A stretch of DNA of 19,079 nt from Anaerolineae bacterium (GTDB taxonomy: Bacteria > Chloroflexota > Anaerolineae > JAFGEY01), in assembly GCA_016929775.1 (NCBI GenBank), contig JAFGIE010000032.1:1-19079 (forward strand). Direction: 5' to 3'. Below the pieces are notes generated by a model. The model saw only the letters and a list, made by a program, of their open reading frames with translations. It was not told the DNA's origin and did not search any database. Both the position numbers and the translations under genes were made by a program. Below, in pieces: positions 14,032 through 19,079 of the stretch (position 1 is its first letter; each line of letters opens with the position of its first letter).

Positions 14032-16632
14032 ATGCGCCACAGGCGCGCTGTTGCCGCACGGATCGTGAACCTCATCCTCGTCCTTGCACTCGTTGGCTGT
14101 GGTCTTCAGACGGCGCCTGCGGCGGAGACCGGACCCGCATTGCGCGTGTACTATGCTGGCTCCGATGGCACACAGAGGGGCGTGCGCGCGGCCCTCGGGC
14201 TCGCGCAGGGGGCAGGGCAGCTCGTCCTCACAGATGACCTCGCGCAGGCCGATCTCCTGGTCCTGAACGGCTCACTCGCCGAGCCGGAGCGCGTGCGCGA
14301 GCGCGTGCTCCACGGCGCAGGCCTGGTGTTGGTATTAGGGCCGGGCATCGCGGCGCCGCAGGTGTCGGCGCTCCTGGGGCAGGACGTCGCGCTCGTTCCT
14401 GCGGAGGATCCGTTGAGCCTTGCGGCGATGCCCGCGGCGCAAACTGCGACTCACGGTGACCTCGTCTGGGGCAGTGCGCCGCAGGTGCGCGAGCGCACGC
14501 GACTGGATGGTGCGGCGCTCGAACCGCTGATCGTGGGGTACGAGACAGGGGAGACGGTCCTCGGGCAGGCCCAGCTCGGCGAAGGGCGGGTGTACGTGCT
14601 ATCGGCGCACACGGATGGCGTGAACCCACAGATACAGGAGTGGCCCTACTACAACTACCTGATCTATGTGCTCGCCCTACGTGCAGCCCAGCGAAGCCCT
14701 CTTTCCTTCGCCGACTATCCTGCCTCGCCCGTTCCTCACAGGCGGGACCAGATCGCGCTCGTGACCGTGTGCGCTGGGCTCTTGGTTGTGGCACTCCTGG
14801 TCTTTGCCCTCGTGCGACGGTACAGCCTCGCGCATCCCGAGGCCCTCGACGAGATCATCGCATCGAGAGAGCGCTACGAGTCGAGGGAGGCGCATACCGA
14901 GTGGGAAGAGATCGGCTTCCATCGGCCACTGGCGGGGTTCTTGTTCGCGATGATGATGGGTGTGCTGCTCTTTATCCCGCTGATCATCTACCAGAACATG
15001 ATCCTCCCCGCGTTCATCCTGCCCTCTGCCCAGGCCTTTGGGTTGATCGGGCGCGTCGGACAGGTCTTTGCCTTGGCCTGGACGCTGTTCGATGTCGGGA
15101 CGAGCGTCGCCTTTGTCAAGTTCTACGCCCAGTACCGAGTGCACGACCCACGCCGCGCAGTGCAGTACGGGCAGGTGTTTGTGTGGTGGCAGGCCCTGTC
15201 TGGCGCGTTCCAGGTGGCGCTGGTCGTGATCCTCGCAGGGACGGCGGTTCCCAGGACTTCCTATGCGATCTATACGTGGATCATTGTCGCCCACGCCCTG
15301 ATCCAGATCCCGGGATTCTACCGCGTGATGCGCGACGCGATGTACGCGCAGCAGCGGCTCGACTATGCACAGGTGCTCGACAACTTTTTGATGCTGGTGT
15401 GGCCGATGGTGACCCAGCCTGTGTTCGTGCTGCTGATGCTGTGGTGGGGGCGCCGGACTCCTGCGATCGGCGCTGCGCTGGGTGGGGCACTTGGCCTGGC
15501 GCTAGCCGCGTACGCAGTCGAGGTCTGTCACTTTAGCCTTGGCCTGTGGCTCTACCGACGCGTTGGATATAGCGCGAGGGTGTTCTTTCTCGCCCACTTT
15601 GACGGCTCGGTCCTCAAGGAGGCGTTCCGCTTCGGGGCACTGGACATGGGCGGTTCAGTCGTTCTCGCCGCGGCGTCTGCAGTCGAGATCCTGCTTACGC
15701 AGACGCGCTTGGTCAACTATGCGGAGGTATGGGGCAACTGGATGATGGCCAACAACTTTATGCTGGCCTTTGACGTGCTCCGGAATCTCGTCGACGGCGT
15801 GATGCCTGCCATCTCGGAAGCCTACTCGCACGGCAGGCGGCTGCTCAGCCAGTACTATGTCGCCATGAGCTACAAGTGGGATGCCATGGTCGGCGCCTTT
15901 GTCGCGGCAGTGCTACTGGCGATCGCCGACCGGTTCATCCTTGGCTCCTCCGGTCCCGAGTTTGCGCGCGCCGCGACCTATGTCCTCCCGCTGATCGTGT
16001 TCGGCAGCGTCCAGCATCTCAACATCATCGGCGACGCAGTCGCCCTGGCGAGCAACCGACCGGGGCTCAAGATGACAATGATCGCGGTCGAGCAGAGCCT
16101 TCGCATCCTGCTCGCCCTGGTTCTGCTCACGCGCTTCCAGGTGACTGGCCTGATCGTCGCCTATCTCGCCGCGACCTTTGCGCGCGGGGTAGCCGTGTAT
16201 GCCATCAACAGCCGGGTCTGCTTCCAGTTGCGCTACTACCGGTGGCAGTCGCTCGCGGCGCCGCTGCTGGCAGGGACTGCCCACGCGCTCATCATCCGCT
16301 GGGTAACGGGCCTGATCTGGCAGGGGGACGAGATCACGAGCATCGTCATCTTTATGGTCGGCATCCTGTTCTCCATCCCGCTCTACTCGCTGCTCTACGG
16401 GCTTGCCGGCGGGTGGGACGACGCCGGGCTGGTCGAGTTCCGACGCGCGGTAGAGATGCAGCCCTTCTTGCACTGGATGTCGTGGCTCTTTTACGCGGCT
16501 TCGGCGCTCGGGGCGCGATACAGCCCGCTGCACAACCGCTTCCCGGTCACGATCCGGGAGGCCGCCATGGCGGAGGCGCGCTCGTTGACTGAGGAGAAGG
16601 TGAGCCTAGCGGCGCTGGACGGGGAGGGATAG
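14032..16632 (+). CDS. Lipoprotein-signal/GATase-like domain fused to a flippase-like membrane protein
   Basis: An 866-residue protein. Residues 1-23 form a lipoprotein-type signal with lipobox LVGC (Cys23). Residues 37-220 look like a Rossmann-like GATase/ThuA-type domain (DLLVLNG, GLVLVLGPG, GEGRVYVLSAHTDG) that would sit outside the membrane. A transmembrane helix at 241-261 and a charged linker (262-297) lead into about 13 further hydrophobic segments (303-323, 383-402, 411-428, 449-470, 476-499, 534-553, 616-634, 649-667, 684-723, 741-761, 768-792 and others). This part resembles Wzx/MOP-type polysaccharide flippases, inferred from topology rather than a firm motif. AAGGAGGG precedes the ATG by about 5 bases. 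No glycosyltransferase lies nearby, so the cargo is unknown. Confidence 0.72.
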   Translation: MRHRRAVAARIVNLILVLALVGCGLQTAPAAETGPALRVYYAGSDGTQRGVRAALGLAQGAGQLVLTDDLAQADLLVLNGSLAEPERVRERVLHGAGLVLVLGPGIAAPQVSALLGQDVALVPAEDPLSLAAMPAAQTATHGDLVWGSAPQVRERTRLDGAALEPLIVGYETGETVLGQAQLGEGRVYVLSAHTDGVNPQIQEWPYYNYLIYVLALRAAQRSPLSFADYPASPVPHRRDQIALVTVCAGLLVVALLVFALVRRYSLAHPEALDEIIASRERYESREAHTEWEEIGFHRPLAGFLFAMMMGVLLFIPLIIYQNMILPAFILPSAQAFGLIGRVGQVFALAWTLFDVGTSVAFVKFYAQYRVHDPRRAVQYGQVFVWWQALSGAFQVALVVILAGTAVPRTSYAIYTWIIVAHALIQIPGFYRVMRDAMYAQQRLDYAQVLDNFLMLVWPMVTQPVFVLLMLWWGRRTPAIGAALGGALGLALAAYAVEVCHFSLGLWLYRRVGYSARVFFLAHFDGSVLKEAFRFGALDMGGSVVLAAASAVEILLTQTRLVNYAEVWGNWMMANNFMLAFDVLRNLVDGVMPAISEAYSHGRRLLSQYYVAMSYKWDAMVGAFVAAVLLAIADRFILGSSGPEFARAATYVLPLIVFGSVQHLNIIGDAVALASNRPGLKMTMIAVEQSLRILLALVLLTRFQVTGLIVAYLAATFARGVAVYAINSRVCFQLRYYRWQSLAAPLLAGTAHALIIRWVTGLIWQGDEITSIVIFMVGILFSIPLYSLLYGLAGGWDDAGLVEFRRAVEMQPFLHWMSWLFYAASALGARYSPLHNRFPVTIREAAMAEARSLTEEKVSLAALDGEG

Positions 16633-16739
16633 CGCAGCGCGTCGGCGCCATGTGCAGGCAGCGGAAAAGGGTCGCTGCGAGGGGGTCGTGTCGCGGACAA
16701 CCCGCGGGAATGGGTGCGCATACGGGGCGATGGGCTGGT

Positions 16740-16768
16740 TTGACAGGGGGGGCGAAGCATAGTATAAA
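16740..16768 (+). promoter_or_regulatory. Sigma-70 type promoter upstream of gene remnants
   Basis: TTGACA at 16740-16745, a 17-base spacer containing seven G's in a row, and TATAAA at 16763-16768: a perfect -35 and a five-of-six -10. No intact gene follows for almost 750 bases. It may now serve the UroD-like gene at 17516 through a long untranslated leader. Confidence 0.75.
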
Positions 16769-16884
16769 CCTTTGCCTTAGCATTGAGATCTGTCCTACCC
16801 CGCCAGGCCGCGCGAGAGGAACAGCCGATGCACGCCTGATCGCGGCGGTTTACAGGCCGGCGTCGACTGGCGGGGAGAGGACAG

Positions 16885-17106
16885 CCTGACCCGCGACTGC
16901 GCAGTGCGCGCCTAATCCTCGAGGGCGAGGTGGCTGACCCTGCCAACCCGCCGAGCGGTTGCTACTTTCACCCGCGCTGCCGGTACGCACAGGAGAGATG
17001 CGCGCGAGAGGAACCGGCGCTGCGTGAAGCCGTGCCGGGAAGGTATGTGGCCTGTCACTACGCAGAGGAGCTGTCCCTGCGCGGCGTCACCGCGCCCGCC
17101 CGCTGA
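16885..17106 (+). pseudogene. C-terminal remnant of an Opp/Dpp-type ABC transporter ATPase
   Basis: The translated frame reads [16 protein letters not shown], then [16 protein letters not shown], then [18 protein letters not shown] and [13 protein letters not shown], ending at TGA 17104-17106. This is the oligo_HPY tail that ends OppD/OppF/DppD/DppF-type ATPases of peptide importers, with its four conserved cysteines. The whole ATPase core (Walker A, ABC signature, Walker B) is absent; an in-frame stop lies at 16837-16839 and no suitable start codon is found. Just upstream, another frame reads ARLIAAV (about 16833-16853), which may be the preceding HPYTxALxxAV element after a frameshift. It is therefore a truncated, decayed gene rather than a small protein gene. 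Confidence 0.78.
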
Positions 17107-17156
17107 ACGCGACAGGGCGCCATATGCAGAGAGGACCGGCGCCGAAGGAGCCTGCT

Positions 17157-17442
17157 GTGACCGACACACGGGTACGGTGGGTCGAGGACTCGGGGCGATC
17201 ACTATGCGCTCTCGCTGTGCCAGATGCGCGGGGTGCACGCCGTGCATATGTCGCAGCCCGAGTATAACGACCTGGGCGTCATCTGGCGGCACATCGTCGA
17301 TCGTGGGATCGTGCTGCTCGGCCTAGCACGCGACGCTGCCCTGGTACAGGGCCTCAATCCGCGCGGCAACGTGCACTGTCCTGAGAATGGGTCGTGGGCA
17401 GACAGGGTGGCCCACGGAGCAGCGAGACGGTCCCGGGGCTAG
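17157..17442 (+). pseudogene. Frame-disrupted remnant of an unrecognised gene
   Basis: A GTG at 17157 follows AAGGAG (17145-17150) by 6 bases and reads MTDTRVRWVEDSG before the frame is lost into an early stop. The +1 frame then reads on well as DHYALSLCQMRGVHAVHMSQ, PEYNDLGVIWRHIVDRGIVL and LGLARDAALVQGLNPRGNVH, to TAG at 17440-17442. The join near 17190-17200 suggests a one-base insertion. I do not recognise the family. Alternatively, the second part could be a short intact gene starting at ATG 17224 or 17248, but no ribosome binding site precedes either. Confidence 0.45.
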
Positions 17443-17515
17443 CGCGCCTCAGGAACGTCGAGTCGACCAGTGCGTCCGGCCCTGCGAGCGAGGCGCTGGC
17501 AAACAGAGAGGGATG

Positions 17516-18646
17516 ATGAACCCACGCGAACGCTTCCGGGAGACGCTCCTATTTGGGTCCCCGGACAAGGTCCCGTTCCACCCTGGTGGTCCGCGCGAGT
17601 CCACGCTCCGTGCGTGGCGCCAGCAGGGCCTGCCGCCTGACGTCCATCACCATGACTACCTGCTGCAACTGCTGGGCATCGAGCGCGAGCGGACCCAGCC
17701 GCACGTCCCGCTCGGCGTCTCGTTCAAGATGATCCCCACGTTCGAAGAGCAGGTCTTGGAACACAAGGACGGGCACTATATCGTCCAGGACTGGATGGGC
17801 GCGATCACCGAGATCTCGGACGAGTACGACTATACGTACATCCGTTCGGCCAAGGACTTTGTGACGCGCAAGTGGCACCGCTTCCCCGTGCAGAACCGAG
17901 CCGACTGGGAAGAGCGCATGAAGTGGCGCTACGACCCGTACCATCCCGAACGGTTCCCCGAGGACTTTCGGGAGCGCTGCGCTGCGCTCCAGGCGCGAGA
18001 CTATCCGGTCTCGGTCAGCATCAACGGGCCGTTCTGGCAGATGCGCGAGTGGGTCGGGATGGAGAACCTGTGCATGTTGATGATCGACGATCCCGACTTT
18101 GTGACCGAGATGGCGCAGACCTGGACAGAGTTTGTGTCTGCCACGCTCGCGCAGATCACCGAGCAGGTCGAGCTGGACGCGGTTCACTTTTCCGAGGACA
18201 TGGCGTTCAAGGCGCACAGCATGATCTCGCCCGCCATGGTGCGCCGCTTTCTGATGCCGGCGTACGAGCGCTGGGTGACAGAGATCAAGGGCAGCGGCTG
18301 CCCGATCGTCGACATGGACTCAGACGGCAACATCGAGGTCCTGATCCCGCTGTGGATCGAGGCGGGGATCAACGTCTGCGACCCGATCGAGGTCGCGGCA
18401 GGCAACGACATCGTCGCCTACCGCGAGCGGTTCGGCAGGGCGATGGCCTACCAGGGCGGGATCGACAAGCGCGCGATCGCTGCGGGCGGGGACGTGATGC
18501 GCGCCGAGGTCCTGCGTGTCGTGCCGCCGCTGCTGGCGGAAGGCGGGTTCATCCCAGCCTGTGACCACGGTGTGCCGCCCGACATTTCGTGGCCCGACTT
18601 TCGCGACTATGCCCGCCTATTGGCCGAACTCACGGGTTGGCTGTAG
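17516..18646 (+). CDS. Uroporphyrinogen decarboxylase (UroD)-like protein, second paralogue
   Basis: A 376-residue protein of the UroD superfamily. It begins MNPRERFRETLLFGSPDKVP, the typical N-terminus of the divergent branch. Other blocks are NGPFWQMREWVG (170-181), FSEDMAFK (225-232), DMDSDGN (266-272), CDPIEV (288-293) and CDHGVPPDISWPDF (349-362). The His of the HSDGN block in the paralogue at 4819 is replaced by Asp-Met-Asp here, so metal or substrate binding must differ. ATGs exist at 17513 and 17516; GAGAGGG (17506-17512) abuts the first, so 17516 is preferred. Remnants of a transporter operon lie upstream and another UroD-like gene follows 128 bases downstream. The reaction is unknown; methyl transfer or decarboxylation are the family possibilities. 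Confidence 0.87.
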   Translation: MNPRERFRETLLFGSPDKVPFHPGGPRESTLRAWRQQGLPPDVHHHDYLLQLLGIERERTQPHVPLGVSFKMIPTFEEQVLEHKDGHYIVQDWMGAITEISDEYDYTYIRSAKDFVTRKWHRFPVQNRADWEERMKWRYDPYHPERFPEDFRERCAALQARDYPVSVSINGPFWQMREWVGMENLCMLMIDDPDFVTEMAQTWTEFVSATLAQITEQVELDAVHFSEDMAFKAHSMISPAMVRRFLMPAYERWVTEIKGSGCPIVDMDSDGNIEVLIPLWIEAGINVCDPIEVAAGNDIVAYRERFGRAMAYQGGIDKRAIAAGGDVMRAEVLRVVPPLLAEGGFIPACDHGVPPDISWPDFRDYARLLAELTGWL

Positions 18647-18687
18647 CACGCCCGAGTTCTACACCATAGGGGACGCGCAAGGGCCTA

Positions 18688-18744
18688 GATCGCCAGGGGC
18701 GATCAGCGTTCCAGGCGCACGATGCCAGTCGGGGAGCGTTCCCC
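18688..18744 (+). terminator. Two hairpins between UroD-like genes, weak terminator candidates
   Basis: GATCGCC (18688-18694) pairs perfectly with GGCGATC (18698-18704) around a 3-base loop. GGGGA (18731-18735) pairs with TCCCC (18740-18744). Neither has a T tract, so the two genes may still be co-transcribed. Confidence 0.3.
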
Positions 18745-18774
18745 GCTAGGACAGATAGAGAGGTAGCCTAGCCG

Positions 18775-19079
18775 ATGCAGGGGTCCATTGAACGCGTGCG
18801 AACTGTGATCCGGGGTGGGATGCCGGATCGGGCGCCGCTTTACGATCTGCTGCGCAACGATGCCGTGATCAACCATTTCACAGGGCGAACGCTGACCGTC
18901 GAGAACGCGTACGAGGTCGTCTACCAGGCTTACGAACCGGCGATCGATGCGACGCGTCCCCTGGTCCGACTGCCCAAGCACGAAGAGACGATCATCCTAG
19001 CGGATGGGCGCGAGCAGCGATACGACCGTTGGACGATCTGGACGGAGACGGTCCGCTACGAGAGCTCGGAGGCATATGC
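18775..19079 (+). CDS. UroD-like protein, third paralogue, 5' part only
   Basis: The first 101 codons of a gene cut by the right edge of the window. The translation begins MQGSIERVRTVIRGGMPDRA and continues PLYDLLRNDAVINHFTGRTL, matching the opening of divergent UroD-superfamily proteins (ERV...GxxPDRxP followed by a substrate-cavity helix). It resembles neither of the other two paralogues closely, so it is probably a separate subfamily rather than a recent duplicate. The ATG at 18775 has a GAGAGG-type ribosome binding site at about 18757-18762, a somewhat long spacing. The catalytic part lies outside the window. Confidence 0.75.
   Translation, partial: MQGSIERVRTVIRGGMPDRAPLYDLLRNDAVINHFTGRTLTVENAYEVVYQAYEPAIDATRPLVRLPKHEETIILADGREQRYDRWTIWTETVRYESSEAY

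Larger units (their letters stand above)
16633..17515. other. Region without an intact gene: promoter and decayed coding remnants
   Basis: These 883 bases contain a near-consensus promoter (16740-16768), the C-terminal remnant of a peptide ABC transporter ATPase (16885-17106), and a frame-disrupted stretch with its own ribosome binding site (17157-17442). The order remnant, ribosome binding site, remnant, UroD-like gene looks like a former operon. No promoter is visible between 17443 and the UroD-like gene. Confidence 0.7.

Noticed and set aside
1..19079. tRNA genes, CRISPR arrays, insertion sequences or phage genes
   Set aside because: No cloverleaf with a T-loop consensus, no regularly spaced repeats, and no transposase, integrase or phage motifs were seen on either strand.

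Overview
This is a GC-rich bacterial chromosomal window. Genes are closely packed, ribosome binding sites are purine-rich (AGGAG type), and several promoters match the housekeeping sigma-70/sigma-A consensus with exact 17-base spacers. The mix of genes (several divergent uroporphyrinogen decarboxylase-like proteins, large FAD-dependent oxidoreductases, an endoglycoceramidase-like GH5 enzyme, an Eis-like acetyltransferase) is most like an environmental Chloroflexota or a similar GC-rich heterotroph. That placement is an inference, because no rRNA or other phylogenetic marker is present. I see no tRNA, rRNA, CRISPR array, transposase or phage gene.

Layout. (1) 229-2040: a D-2-hydroxyacid dehydrogenase (+) converges on a PlsC-type acyltransferase (-). 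(2) 2041-2982: a strong promoter, a leader containing a terminator-like hairpin, a cold-shock-domain gene, its terminator, and a second sigma-70 promoter. (3) 2984-7668: a run of six plus-strand genes with small gaps or overlaps, probably one operon: heavy-metal-associated (HMA) protein, LysE-family exporter, DUF362 protein, UroD-like protein, Eis-like GNAT acetyltransferase and macro-domain protein. (4) 7707-10974: two minus-strand FAD-dependent oxidoreductases of one family. (5) 11146-13760: minus strand, a secreted trypsin-like protease and an endoglycoceramidase-like GH5 hydrolase, each with its own promoter. (6) 14032-16632: a large plus-strand membrane protein joining a lipoprotein signal and a GATase-like extracytoplasmic domain to a flippase-like membrane domain. 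(7) 16633-17515: no intact gene, but a near-consensus promoter and two decayed coding remnants; one is the C-terminal tail of an oligopeptide/dipeptide ABC transporter ATPase. (8) 17516-19079: two more UroD-like genes, the last cut by the window edge.

How the genes may work together. The HMA and LysE genes overlap by four bases and look like a soluble metal-binding partner plus an exporter. The downstream DUF362/UroD/GNAT/macro genes are tightly linked, but their joint role is not clear. The three UroD-like proteins lack an obvious cysteine-containing zinc motif, and no corrinoid protein is nearby, so ordinary haem synthesis or a complete corrinoid methyltransferase system cannot be claimed. 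The observations most worth following are the cold-shock leader with its built-in terminator, the lipoprotein/flippase fusion, the HMA-LysE pair, and the decayed transporter operon downstream of an intact promoter.
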